From Clostridia bacterium (GTDB taxonomy: Bacteria > Bacillota > Clostridia > Oscillospirales > Acutalibacteraceae): a stretch of DNA of 5,569 nucleotides. Numbering within the stretch: position 1 is the first letter of the stretch; every line of letters begins with the position of its first letter. The position numbers and the translations under genes are program-made. The DNA lies in assembly GCA_900757335.1 (NCBI GenBank), contig CAAENL010000034.1, forward strand, positions 1-5,569. The letters are read 5' to 3'. Of this stretch, positions 1-5,569 are shown piece by piece. A model generated the notes under the pieces. That model had not been told where the DNA came from, made no database searches, and worked only from the letters and a program-made list of their open reading frames with translations.

Positions 1-48
1 AATTTATATATAATTTATCATATTTTTAATATTTTTTAGCAACAACAA

Positions 49-960
49 CTATTTAACACCTGAAATATAGCCCAAATCGCTTAAAACCGATTCCATGTTT
101 TTCCAATTATCCTTGACTTTAACCCATAATTTAAGATTTATCTTTCTTGAAAGCATTTCTTCTAAATCTTTTCGAGCAAGCGAACCTATGTTTTTAAGCA
201 TTCTTCCACCTTTTCCTATTATTATGGCTTTATGATTTTCTCGCTCGCAGTATATGACTGCATTTACATCTGTAATTCCATTACTTCTTTCATGAAAATA
301 TTCAACAAATACCGCAGCTCCATGTGGAAGCTCTTTTTCAAGAAGTAAAAGCATTTTTTCTCTTATTACTTCGCAAATTAAAGTTCTTTCACTTTGGTCA
401 GTAATATCATCTTCGTCAAAAAAGAAAACAGAAGGCTTTGCTAATTTAATAAGTTCAGACAAAAGCTCTTTTTTGCCGCTTTGCGTTTTAGCTGAAACCG
501 GAATTATTGCAAAATATTCAAAAGCTTCCGAATACGATTTGATTTGACTCATTAAAACAGATTTATCCTTCAAAAGGTCTATTTTGTTTATAACGAGAAT
601 TACCGGCATGTTCATCTTTTTGAATTTATCTATTAGCTTTAAATCTTGAGGAGTAATATCTTTACCTGCCTCAACAACGTGCAGACAAGCTTCCGCTCCC
701 GACAAAGAATTGTTTATTTCGGATATCATATAATTCCCTAAACGATTTCTGGGATTGAAAATTCCCGGAGTATCGGTAAAAACCAGTTGAACATTATCTT
801 TTGTAAATATTCCGGTTATTTTATTTCGAGTAGTCTGCGGTTTGGGAGAAACTATGGAAATTTTGGAATTTACTATCATATTGAGTATGGAAGATTTCCC
901 AACGTTTGGCTTACCGAGTATAGAAGTAAATAAAGATTTTCTATTTGAATTATTGCACAT
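49..960 (-). CDS. era: GTPase Era (30S ribosomal subunit assembly)
   Basis: Era is a GTPase that binds the 3' end of 16S rRNA and assists late 30S subunit maturation; it acts in the cytoplasm and at the membrane. The 303-residue product has the usual family length and both domains. The N-terminal GTPase domain shows G1 GKPNVGKS at residues 16-23, the switch I PQTTRNK at 41-47, G3 DTPG at 63-66, G4 NKID at 125-128 and G5 SAK at 156-158. The C-terminal KH domain carries the GKGG loop at 249-252, followed by a conserved helix and LWVKVK near 278-283. The residue after the P-loop serine is Ser rather than the more usual Thr, a conservative change. The ATG at 958-960 is preceded by GGAG (reading on the minus strand), which lies just after the dgkA stop with a 13-base gap, so the gene is the distal member of a ybeY-dgkA-era operon. 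The stop is TAG. No key residue is missing. Confidence 0.97.
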   Translation of the reverse strand: MCNNSNRKSLFTSILGKPNVGKSSILNMIVNSKISIVSPKPQTTRNKITGIFTKDNVQLVFTDTPGIFNPRNRLGNYMISEINNSLSGAEACLHVVEAGKDITPQDLKLIDKFKKMNMPVILVINKIDLLKDKSVLMSQIKSYSEAFEYFAIIPVSAKTQSGKKELLSELIKLAKPSVFFFDEDDITDQSERTLICEVIREKMLLLLEKELPHGAAVFVEYFHERSNGITDVNAVIYCERENHKAIIIGKGGRMLKNIGSLARKDLEEMLSRKINLKLWVKVKDNWKNMESVLSDLGYISGVK

Positions 961-973
961 AATTTCAACTCCG

Positions 974-1483
974 TTAATTTAATTTTTTTATACTGTTTTT
1001 AAATTTTTTGGAAAGCTTTTTAAAATAATTTTTTATCTCGGCAGGTCCCCAAAAAATGTAGAAATAATTCAAAACAAAAAATATACTCAATCCCAGCAGT
1101 GCCAAGGGATTTAAAATAAAGAAATTATACATTCTAATGTACGAATTTATATCATTAAACAGTATCAAACCCACCACTACGGAAAAACCCGCAACCAACA
1201 ATACCGCACCTGCTGCCATGTCTTTTGCTGCCTTTGCGACGGAATTATAATCTTTTGCAAAAATGTCAACAACACACTCAATGGCACTGTTAATCATTTC
1301 GCACGACATAACAAGAGCAATGGTTAAAAACAACAATGCATATTTTTCGGCATTCAAATTAAAAAAAAGAGATAAAATAAATACACACAACGAAGCGACA
1401 ACATGAATTCTCATATGTCGCTCATTTTTAAGTGTATAAATTATCCCTTTTAAAGCAAATTTAAAACTTTTGAATATTCTCAT
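974..1483 (-). CDS. dgkA: Undecaprenol/diacylglycerol kinase (DgkA/UndK family) with C-terminal extension
   Basis: This is a small integral-membrane lipid kinase. In Gram-positive bacteria the family member phosphorylates undecaprenol, recycling the lipid carrier for cell-wall synthesis; that specificity is inferred from family knowledge, not read here. Residues 1-108 form the full kinase core: an amphipathic N-terminus with NER at 20-22, a membrane segment around 27-41, a second around 47-60 leading into the catalytic signature E62-x-x-N65-S-A-I-E69, then KD at 87-88 before a third membrane segment at about 91-108. The usual family length is about 120-140 residues. This one is 169, with an added hydrophobic segment near 121-145 and a lysine-rich tail at 150-169. 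The ATG lies 6 bases after the ybeY stop with only a weak Shine-Dalgarno site, so translational coupling to ybeY is likely. B. subtilis has cdd between dgkA and era; here era follows directly. Confidence 0.93.
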   Translation of the reverse strand: MRIFKSFKFALKGIIYTLKNERHMRIHVVASLCVFILSLFFNLNAEKYALLFLTIALVMSCEMINSAIECVVDIFAKDYNSVAKAAKDMAAGAVLLVAGFSVVVGLILFNDINSYIRMYNFFILNPLALLGLSIFFVLNYFYIFWGPAEIKNYFKKLSKKFKNSIKKLN

Positions 1484-1489
1484 ATATTC

Positions 1490-1996
1490 TTATTCGTCCA
1501 AAACATAAGAAACAGCATTCGAAAATCCAAGTAAATCCAGAACTCTTTCTTCGCGTTCTCTCATGTGCATTTTTTCGATTCCGCCCTTTTCATGGTCATA
1601 TCCAAGCAAATGTAAAAGACCGTGAGCAACCAAATATGCAACTTCTCTTCTCATTGTGTGTCCGTAAATTTTGCACTGTTCCATTACTTTTTCCATAGAT
1701 ATAACTATGTCTCCGAGAATTTGAGCATTGGTTTCGGGATCTACTTCATAAACGCCGTCTTTTCCCATCGGGAATGACAGAACATCAGTAGGAACATCTT
1801 TATTTCTGTATTGTTTGTTTAAACTTTGTATGTAAGAATTATCAACCATGGTAACGCTGACTTCGGCAGAACCTTGAAATTTTTCAAGTTTAAGAACAGC
1901 ATTACAACATCTTCTTATCAACATACGAATGCCTGTAGGTATCTTTACCTCTTTTTGCCTATTAACTATTATTACTCTCGTCTTATCTACGACCAT
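1490..1996 (-). CDS. ybeY: Endoribonuclease / rRNA maturation factor YbeY
   Basis: YbeY is a zinc-dependent single-strand RNA endonuclease needed for 16S rRNA 3'-end processing and ribosome quality control. The 168-residue product carries the family landmarks in order: LNKQYR at 59-64 (the Arg of the conserved groove), PTDVLSFP at 69-76, LGDIVIS at 94-100 and the zinc triad HGLLHLLGYDH at 125-135, with His125, His129 and His135 as ligands. The start is set at the ATG at 1994-1996, because an AGGAAGG Shine-Dalgarno site (2006-2012, minus strand) lies 9 bases upstream. An in-frame ATG at 2003-2005 abuts that site with no spacing, and a GTG at 2021-2023 would place the site inside the gene. It is the first gene of a tight ybeY-dgkA-era operon, next to era, which also acts on the 16S rRNA 3' end. 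phoH, its usual upstream neighbour, is absent. Confidence 0.96.
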   Translation of the reverse strand: MVVDKTRVIIVNRQKEVKIPTGIRMLIRRCCNAVLKLEKFQGSAEVSVTMVDNSYIQSLNKQYRNKDVPTDVLSFPMGKDGVYEVDPETNAQILGDIVISMEKVMEQCKIYGHTMRREVAYLVAHGLLHLLGYDHEKGGIEKMHMREREERVLDLLGFSNAVSYVLDE

Positions 1997-2005
1997 AAAT
2001 TCCAT

Positions 2006-2012
2006 CCTTCCT
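2006..2012 (-). promoter_or_regulatory. Ribosome binding site deciding the ybeY start
   Basis: On the minus strand the site reads AGGAAGG. It lies 9 bases before the ATG at 1994-1996. It touches the in-frame ATG at 2003-2005 and falls inside the longer frame opened by the GTG at 2021-2023. It therefore favours the shortest of the three possible YbeY starts. Confidence 0.75.
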
Positions 2013-2113
2013 AAAAGTAACACAAAACTAAAAGCCGTTAAAAAACCATTATTTTTTGTTTATAATTCATTTCGACATTATTAAACGAAATTTTGTCAAA
2101 TAATCGGAATAAA

Positions 2114-2224
2114 CTAAACACTTGTTTCAGACGGCATGACTACCGAAAAAACAAACCATTTACATAAATCTACAAACGTTATTTTGTATAAAAACATCAA
2201 AGCATTTAACTTTAGTTTAAACAT
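2114..2224 (-). CDS. Possible small ORF in the ybeY leader (36 residues, tentative)
   Basis: An ATG at 2222-2224 opens a 36-codon frame ending in TAG at 2114-2116. It begins about 18 bases downstream of the predicted transcription start of the promoter at 2249-2277, so it would be the first ORF on that message. The product begins MFKLKLNALMFLYK and ends VVMPSETSV. Its middle part, about residues 9-30, is hydrophobic, so it would be a small membrane-associated peptide if made. Against it, the only ribosome-binding candidate is TTGGAA directly abutting the ATG, and a frame of this length can arise by chance in AT-rich DNA. I do not recognise the product. It could instead be untranslated leader, or a leader peptide that regulates ybeY. 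Confidence 0.2.
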   Translation of the reverse strand: MFKLKLNALMFLYKITFVDLCKWFVFSVVMPSETSV

Positions 2225-2248
2225 TTCCAAATTATTTTACAAATATTA

Positions 2249-2277
2249 ATTATAAGGGATTTTTAATGTTATGTCAA
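2249..2277 (-). promoter_or_regulatory. Perfect SigA-type promoter reading toward ybeY-dgkA-era
   Basis: On the minus strand a TTGACA -35 box (2272-2277) and a TATAAT -10 box (2249-2254) are separated by exactly 17 bases (2255-2271). Both hexamers match the vegetative consensus without a mismatch. Transcription should begin near 2242, giving ybeY a leader of about 245 bases, long for a housekeeping gene. There is no TG extended -10. The promoter would let ybeY-dgkA-era be expressed in growth independently of the sporulation genes upstream. Activity is inferred from sequence alone. Confidence 0.8.
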
Positions 2278-2342
2278 ATGTTTTATGAATAAAAACAAAG
2301 GATATGATTTCCACAAAATTAGGATAATATTACCAATTTTAA

Positions 2343-3518
2343 TTACTCCAATTCTATTTTTTCACTTTTACCTATATTTTCTATACAAGAAAAATTCAAA
2401 TTATATATATATTCGCCATTTTCTTCTTTTTCGTCTTCTGATTTTTCCAATATTTGAATCTCATCGGATTCTTTTAGTTCATTTTGAGATATTTCTTCTA
2501 AAATATCTCTTTTCGCCTCCTCAGGAGTTATTACTGTTTCACAACATTCTTGTTCATGCCAAATTTCCGAGCAAATAACTATAGGTAATTTTACCCCAAA
2601 AAAATTCAAATTATTTGTAATATTTTCGTGTCTGTAAGTATCATCTACATCTTTACGAAAACTTATCGGAATTTCCCAATTAAAAATTTTTATTTTGTGT
2701 TTTTTTACAATTTTTCCTGTATCTCTTGCTTGAACGGCATTAAGACTTTTTCTTTTTGTTATGCTACGCTTTGTTTTTGCAAAAACTTTACAATCGGCAT
2801 GAATTAAACTGCTTTTGAAGTCAGGAGTTTCAACGACTCCACTGACTAAAAGTTGACCCTTTGTTACAACGTCTCCGGGCAAGACTACAGGAATACCTTT
2901 ATAAGTTTCAAGCCTGTCTATTTGACCGTCTTTAGAAGCAACTATATTACACGGTTCCGATTCTTCCACGGTTTTTGAAAATGCAATTTTCTCTTTTATT
3001 ACAATATTCACACAACTGCCCTCTATATTTACGGACATCCAGGATATATTTTGAAGTTTTGACATAATCATCTGTTCAGCAGTAGCCGAATCAATGTTCT
3101 TTTTTAAACTTCCCGGAGCAACTCCGCACGCGGCCGCCGCTTCTATAACGTCATGCGATGAAATTTCATTGTTTCCGAAAACATTTACACTCCACACATA
3201 CATGGAACTAATCCACAATATTGTAAAGAAAATTCCCGTTCCGACGAGTATTCCCCATCTTTTTCTGTATCTCCACTTAACAAACGGAAAACCTGTTTTC
3301 TTAATAATTTCTATTTCTAAATTATACTTTTTCGAAATTTCCGCAAAATTATTGTATTCAAAAGCTGAAATTTTTCCCGATAAACTTTTATTTGATTTTT
3401 TTAAATCCCATAATCTTATATCGTTTTTAATAGAAAAATTAATCAGCTTTTCCAGGCATTCTCCTTGAACTTCAAATGAAATATATCCGAAAATCCATCT
3501 CAAAAATTTCAACAACAC
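2343..3518 (-). CDS. yqfD: Sporulation protein YqfD
   Basis: YqfD is a single-pass membrane protein of endospore formers; in B. subtilis it belongs to the early mother-cell (SigE) programme, and its biochemical role is not established. The 391-residue product is close to the B. subtilis length of about 398. The N-terminal cytoplasmic part (1-85) ends in a basic cluster, KWRYRKRW, at 81-88, followed by one membrane helix at about 89-108. Next comes the family motif WSVNVFGNNEIS at 109-120, a POTRA-like stretch to about 180, and a beta-rich region with DGQIDRLETYKGIPVVLPGD at 197-216. The C-terminal region holds the acidic EKSEDEKEENGE at 358-369. The start is uncertain: a GTG at 3516-3518 fits the family N-terminus, but the upstream GTGAG is a poor ribosome binding site and in-frame TTG codons follow at once. 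It lies 40 bases downstream of yqfC and is probably co-transcribed with it. An alanine-rich stretch (EAAAACG, 126-132) makes a small GC-rich island. Confidence 0.93.
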   Translation of the reverse strand: MLLKFLRWIFGYISFEVQGECLEKLINFSIKNDIRLWDLKKSNKSLSGKISAFEYNNFAEISKKYNLEIEIIKKTGFPFVKWRYRKRWGILVGTGIFFTILWISSMYVWSVNVFGNNEISSHDVIEAAAACGVAPGSLKKNIDSATAEQMIMSKLQNISWMSVNIEGSCVNIVIKEKIAFSKTVEESEPCNIVASKDGQIDRLETYKGIPVVLPGDVVTKGQLLVSGVVETPDFKSSLIHADCKVFAKTKRSITKRKSLNAVQARDTGKIVKKHKIKIFNWEIPISFRKDVDDTYRHENITNNLNFFGVKLPIVICSEIWHEQECCETVITPEEAKRDILEEISQNELKESDEIQILEKSEDEKEENGEYIYNLNFSCIENIGKSEKIELE

Positions 3519-3558
3519 ATATTATCAACTCACAGCAATTAAATTATATGTCCCCTAT

Positions 3559-3855
3559 TTATGTACTAAATTCGACCGATGTAATAAAACCTTCTATAAC
3601 AAGAGAATCATGATTCATGCATTTGATTTCAAGATTCCTGCCAAAAAATATTAAAGACATTTTTTTGACTTTTATTTTTATCATGTTTTCATCATATTCT
3701 TCTATGCTTTTACACCCTTCAATTACTGCTTCCCTGTTCCCTTTCATTTCAAGGTAAACCGAATTGAACATGTTGGAAACAGGCGTCTTTTTTATTATAT
3801 TTCCGGAATTCGAACATTTACTGTTTTTCCTTTTTATAAAAGGCAAATTATACAT
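3559..3855 (-). CDS. yqfC: Sporulation protein YqfC (YabP/YqfC family)
   Basis: YqfC is a small conserved protein of the YabP/YqfC family, made in the mother cell during sporulation in B. subtilis; its molecular role is unknown. The 98-residue product has a variable, Lys/Ser/Asn-rich N-terminus (to about 28), then the compact family core: NREAVIEGCKSIEEYDENMIKIK at about 40-62 (a V-x-IEG...I..Y line), LIFFGRNLEIK near 68-78 and the closing LVIEGFITSVEF near 85-96. Its length is typical. The start is ambiguous. AAGAAGGTGATG on the minus strand nearly matches the full anti-Shine-Dalgarno sequence and runs straight into the ATG at 3853-3855, leaving only 2 bases after AAGG. A GTG at 3856-3858 would have no spacing, and an in-frame TTG three codons later would have 11. 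I prefer the ATG. It is the first gene of yqfC-yqfD and lies back-to-back with the ylbJ-like gene. Confidence 0.88.
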   Translation of the reverse strand: MYNLPFIKRKNSKCSNSGNIIKKTPVSNMFNSVYLEMKGNREAVIEGCKSIEEYDENMIKIKVKKMSLIFFGRNLEIKCMNHDSLVIEGFITSVEFST

Positions 3856-3865
3856 CACCTTCTTT

Positions 3866-3949
3866 TAAAGATTATGCAGCTTTATAACATACTTTAAATA
3901 ATATGCGTAAAGTTAAATAAAAATCACCCTTATCCGCATATACATTATC
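3866..3949. promoter_or_regulatory. Divergent promoter region of yqfC-yqfD and the ylbJ-like gene (candidate SigE-type elements)
   Basis: The 100-odd bases between two divergent sporulation genes must hold both promoters. I find no good SigA pair. On the plus strand CATACTTT (3888-3895) matches the SigE -10 consensus CATACAnT at all but one defined position, with a weak -35 (GATTAT, 3870-3875). On the minus strand GCATATT (3900-3906) resembles the SigE -35; 13 bases further on, TATAAAGC (3879-3886) is a partial -10. Both genes belong to the SigE regulon in B. subtilis, which is why I looked for this sigma factor. The matches are partial and the two elements overlap, so the assignment is tentative. 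Confidence 0.3.
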
Positions 3950-3964
3950 GGAGGTAAAAAAATT

Positions 3965-5095
3965 ATGGTTTCAAAAGACTTTTTATATCGAATTAAAAAA
4001 TATTTTATCGGTTTAATTGTGGTATTTGTTTGCGTGTACTTACTTTCGTTCCCGGAAGCATCGTCAAAAAGTATCAAAACAGGAATAAATTATTGTTTTA
4101 ATATTTTGGTTCCGTCGCTTTTTCCTTTTATGTTTATGGCAGCTTTTACGGTACAGTCAAAAATATTTTCAAACCCAGGAAAAATAATTTCCAAGATAAC
4201 AAATTTTCTTTTTTATTTACCCGGTTGTACCGCTCCTGTTATACTTCTTAGCCTTATCGGAGGATATCCCGTCGGAGCAAGAGGCGTAAAGACACTTTTT
4301 GACCAAAAAAAGATAAACTCTGAACAGTTAAACAGAATGATGTGTTTTTGCGTAAGCTCGGGACCCGGATTTACAATAAGTTTAGTAGGCACGCTTATAC
4401 TTCACAGCAAACTTATGGGTCTGGTATTGCTTGTGTCGCAAATATTTGGAGCTTTTGCAATAGGAATATTTTGCGGTGTGCGTGCAAGAAAAAAGAATTT
4501 TCCCCTTTATACCGAAAATACTAAAAATGACAGCTCAAATATAAATACAGCTCAAACAATTATAGATTCTACGTCTGCCGTGTGTGCGTCGATTATTGAA
4601 ATGTGCACGCTGATAATCATTTTTACATTTTTTATTTCGATAATTGAAAACGCTTATTCACACATGCCTTTGCTTCAATACAGTACCCATTTTAAAAACT
4701 ACGAACAAGAAATAATTACAACTGCAATATCTTTTTTGGAAATAACTACGGGATGTATAAAATCTGCAAATCTAAAATACAGCTTTTTGATAATAGCGGC
4801 AGCATTGGGTCACGGAGGAGTTTGCACTCATATGCAAATATCTGCAATTTTAAAAAACTGCAAATTCAACTTCAAAAAATTTTGTTTTTTTAGATTCATA
4901 AATTCGATTATTTCACTTGCATGTGCGTATATTGCAAGCGAATATTTTGAATTTTCTTCAGAAGTTTTTTCAAATTTAAGTAAACCATTAACTGCTTCGC
5001 ACTCTTCTACAATTCACGGAAGTATCGCTTTGATAATGCTCTCGATTTACTTTATAGTAAGCGTAAATTTTAAATTTTACAAAAAAAATAAGTAG
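3965..5095 (+). CDS. ylbJ: Sporulation integral membrane protein, YlbJ-like (nucleoside recognition/Gate domain)
   Basis: This is a polytopic membrane protein of the YlbJ family, required for normal spore formation in B. subtilis, where it is a SigE-dependent mother-cell gene. The transported substrate, if any, is not established. The 376-residue product is slightly shorter than B. subtilis YlbJ (about 408). Hydrophobic segments lie near 12-29, 44-62, 86-99, 135-170 (two), 208-228, 270-284, 306-325 and 352-369. Family landmarks are LVPSLFPFMF at 48-57, the Gate-type GGYPVGARG at 99-107, SSGPGF at 131-136, LEITTG at 258-263 and LGHGGVCTHMQ at 281-291, equivalent to the GGLSV..Q stretch of relatives. 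The ATG at 3965 has a strong GGAGG (3950-3954) 10 bases upstream. It is divergent from yqfC-yqfD and is followed by its own terminator, so it is probably monocistronic. The product is cysteine-rich for a membrane protein, with several Cys in or near membrane segments. Other members of the wider nucleoside-recognition superfamily are the main alternative. Confidence 0.85.
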   Translation: MVSKDFLYRIKKYFIGLIVVFVCVYLLSFPEASSKSIKTGINYCFNILVPSLFPFMFMAAFTVQSKIFSNPGKIISKITNFLFYLPGCTAPVILLSLIGGYPVGARGVKTLFDQKKINSEQLNRMMCFCVSSGPGFTISLVGTLILHSKLMGLVLLVSQIFGAFAIGIFCGVRARKKNFPLYTENTKNDSSNINTAQTIIDSTSAVCASIIEMCTLIIIFTFFISIIENAYSHMPLLQYSTHFKNYEQEIITTAISFLEITTGCIKSANLKYSFLIIAAALGHGGVCTHMQISAILKNCKFNFKKFCFFRFINSIISLACAYIASEYFEFSSEVFSNLSKPLTASHSSTIHGSIALIMLSIYFIVSVNFKFYKKNK

Positions 5096-5097
5096 TA

Positions 5098-5129
5098 AAT
5101 TTTTTCGAAATTTCAAAAAATTGTTTTTT
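5098..5129 (+). terminator. Intrinsic terminator after the ylbJ-like gene
   Basis: AATTTTTT (5098-5105) and AAAAAATT (5115-5122) form a perfect 8-base-pair stem around a small palindromic centre (GAAATTTC). They are followed by G and a run of six T (5124-5129). It starts two bases after the ylbJ stop codon. The stem has no G-C pairs in its outer part, so it would be weak, but hairpin and T-run together, placed at a gene end before a new promoter, support the call. Confidence 0.55.
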
Positions 5130-5186
5130 ACCACAATCTCAAAAGCATAAATTATTATTTTTTATTCTAAATATTTCTATTTTATG

Positions 5187-5215
5187 TTGAATTTTTACAA
5201 ATAAAGGAGTATACT
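5187..5215 (+). promoter_or_regulatory. SigA-type promoter of the gene at the right edge
   Basis: TTGAAT (5187-5192) and TATACT (5210-5215) are separated by 17 bases. The -35 matches four of six and the -10 five of six consensus positions. The start point should be near 5222, about 14 bases before the ribosome binding site (AGAGGTGA, 5236-5243) and 30 before the ATG at 5252. It lies just beyond the ylbJ terminator, so the next gene looks like an independent vegetative unit. Confidence 0.65.
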
Positions 5216-5251
5216 ATTTGCGAAATCTATTTTACAGAGGTGAATAAATGT

Positions 5252-5569
5252 ATGTTTTCAATTGAACCAGTTATAAATCACTGCAAAAACATTCAAAAAG
5301 ATATTGACACACTTAGTGATGTATTAGATTGTGCTGAAAAATTAAAAGATTCAAAAAATCCAAACGATAGGCTTGCTAAAAGAGGTTTAAATAGTTTAAA
5401 TTATGATTCCATTAAAAAAGTAGCTGACAGACACAGCCGCGTTGCTCCGACAGCGAAAGATTTGAAAAATCACATTTCTAAATTTAACGACGAAGACATG
5501 GCATCTTTAGAAGGAATAAAAAATACGGCACAAAAACTGTGTGACATAAAAGAAATCTATAAAGCCAAA
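5252..5569 (+). CDS. Unrecognised protein, 5' part only (runs off the window)
   Basis: I do not recognise this gene. The frame opens at the ATG at 5252-5254 and stays open for 106 codons to the last base, so the stop lies outside. AGAGGTGA (5236-5243) is a good ribosome binding site 8 bases upstream, and a SigA-type promoter stands before it. An ATG at 5248 is one frame off and stops after five codons. The visible product begins MFSIEPVINHCKNIQKDID, is rich in Lys, Asp and Asn, and looks almost wholly alpha-helical, with runs such as LSDVLDCAEKLKD (21-33) and NTAQKLCDIKEIYKAK at the end. There is no signal peptide and no membrane segment, suggesting a soluble, perhaps helical-bundle or coiled-coil, cytoplasmic protein. 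No catalytic motif is seen. Base composition resembles the neighbours. Function cannot be given from this fragment. Confidence 0.8.
   Translation, partial: MFSIEPVINHCKNIQKDIDTLSDVLDCAEKLKDSKNPNDRLAKRGLNSLNYDSIKKVADRHSRVAPTAKDLKNHISKFNDEDMASLEGIKNTAQKLCDIKEIYKAK

Larger units (their letters stand above)
1997..2342 (-). other. 346-base gap between yqfD and ybeY, where phoH and pgpH would normally lie
   Basis: This stretch holds no established protein gene. Read on the minus strand it contains, in order, the yqfD 3' flank without a clear terminator, a perfect SigA-type promoter (2249-2277), a possible 36-codon ORF (2114-2224), an imperfect inverted repeat (2073-2106) and the ybeY ribosome binding site. 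In B. subtilis and many other Firmicutes, phoH (and yqfF/pgpH) sits between yqfD and ybeY. I read the minus-strand frames for pieces of PhoH, such as a P-loop, and saw none. No tRNA, riboswitch core or CRISPR-like repeat was recognised. Neat deletion or relocation of phoH/pgpH is the simplest reading. Confidence 0.7.

Noticed and set aside
1..48. Terminator or start of recO downstream of era.
   Set aside because: The 48 bases are AT-rich with no clear hairpin plus T run and no usable start codon with a ribosome binding site; too little sequence to say more.
2094..2099. A second TTGACA on the minus strand, closer to ybeY.
   Set aside because: No -10-like hexamer lies 15-19 bases downstream; the nearest TATAAA is about 29 bases away.
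2117..2150. Hairpin CGGTAGTCATGCCG (minus strand) as a terminator or riboswitch stem.
   Set aside because: The T run lies before the stem rather than after it when read on the minus strand, and an A run follows it on the plus strand, so it fits no terminator. No riboswitch core surrounds it.
2285..2578. Plus-strand open frame over the 3' end of yqfD.
   Set aside because: It mostly overlaps the well-supported YqfD frame on the other strand, and its composition is that expected of a shadow frame in AT-rich DNA.
3120..3145. GC-rich patch (GCGGCCGC) inside AT-rich DNA, as a possible junction or inserted site.
   Set aside because: It encodes the in-frame Ala-rich stretch EAAAACG of YqfD, and the reading frame is uninterrupted.
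5248..5265. ATG at 5248 as the start of the right-edge gene.
   Set aside because: It reads five codons to a TGA. The ATG at 5252 in the next frame stays open to the end of the window and has better ribosome-binding-site spacing.

Overview
The window looks like a chromosomal segment of a low-GC, spore-forming member of the Clostridia. Gut lineages of the Oscillospirales type are a reasonable guess, but the sequence does not fix the genus. The evidence is the AT-rich base composition, Gram-positive Shine-Dalgarno sites, consensus SigA-type promoters and three sporulation genes (yqfC, yqfD and a ylbJ-like gene). All were recognised by reading motifs; no database search was run.

Layout. Five genes lie on the minus strand, transcribed from right to left: yqfC (3559-3855), yqfD (2343-3518), then a 346-base stretch without an established gene, then ybeY (1490-1996), dgkA/undK (974-1483) and era (49-960). 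The last three are packed with gaps of 6 and 13 bases and surely form one operon. Bases 1-48, downstream of era, are AT-rich. I see neither a convincing terminator nor the start of recO there. Divergent from yqfC, on the plus strand, is a ylbJ-like gene (3965-5095), followed by an AT-rich hairpin-plus-T-run terminator (5098-5129). A SigA-type promoter (5187-5215) then leads into an unrecognised gene that starts at 5252 and runs off the right edge.

How the genes fit together. In Bacillus subtilis the matching cluster is yqfC-yqfD-phoH-yqfF(pgpH)-yqfG(ybeY)-dgkA-cdd-era. It joins early mother-cell sporulation genes to ribosome and rRNA maturation genes (ybeY, era) and a lipid-carrier kinase (dgkA/undK). 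Here phoH, pgpH and cdd are absent from their usual places. The phoH/pgpH slot is instead a short AT-rich gap with a perfect TTGACA-17-TATAAT promoter pointing at ybeY, so the housekeeping half appears to have its own vegetative promoter, separate from the sporulation half. The ylbJ-like gene back-to-back with yqfC makes the middle of the window a compact sporulation locus, probably read in the mother cell.

The points most worth a second look are the phoH/pgpH-less gap with its promoter, long leader and possible 36-codon ORF; the C-terminal membrane extension on the DgkA homologue; and the unidentified gene at the right edge.
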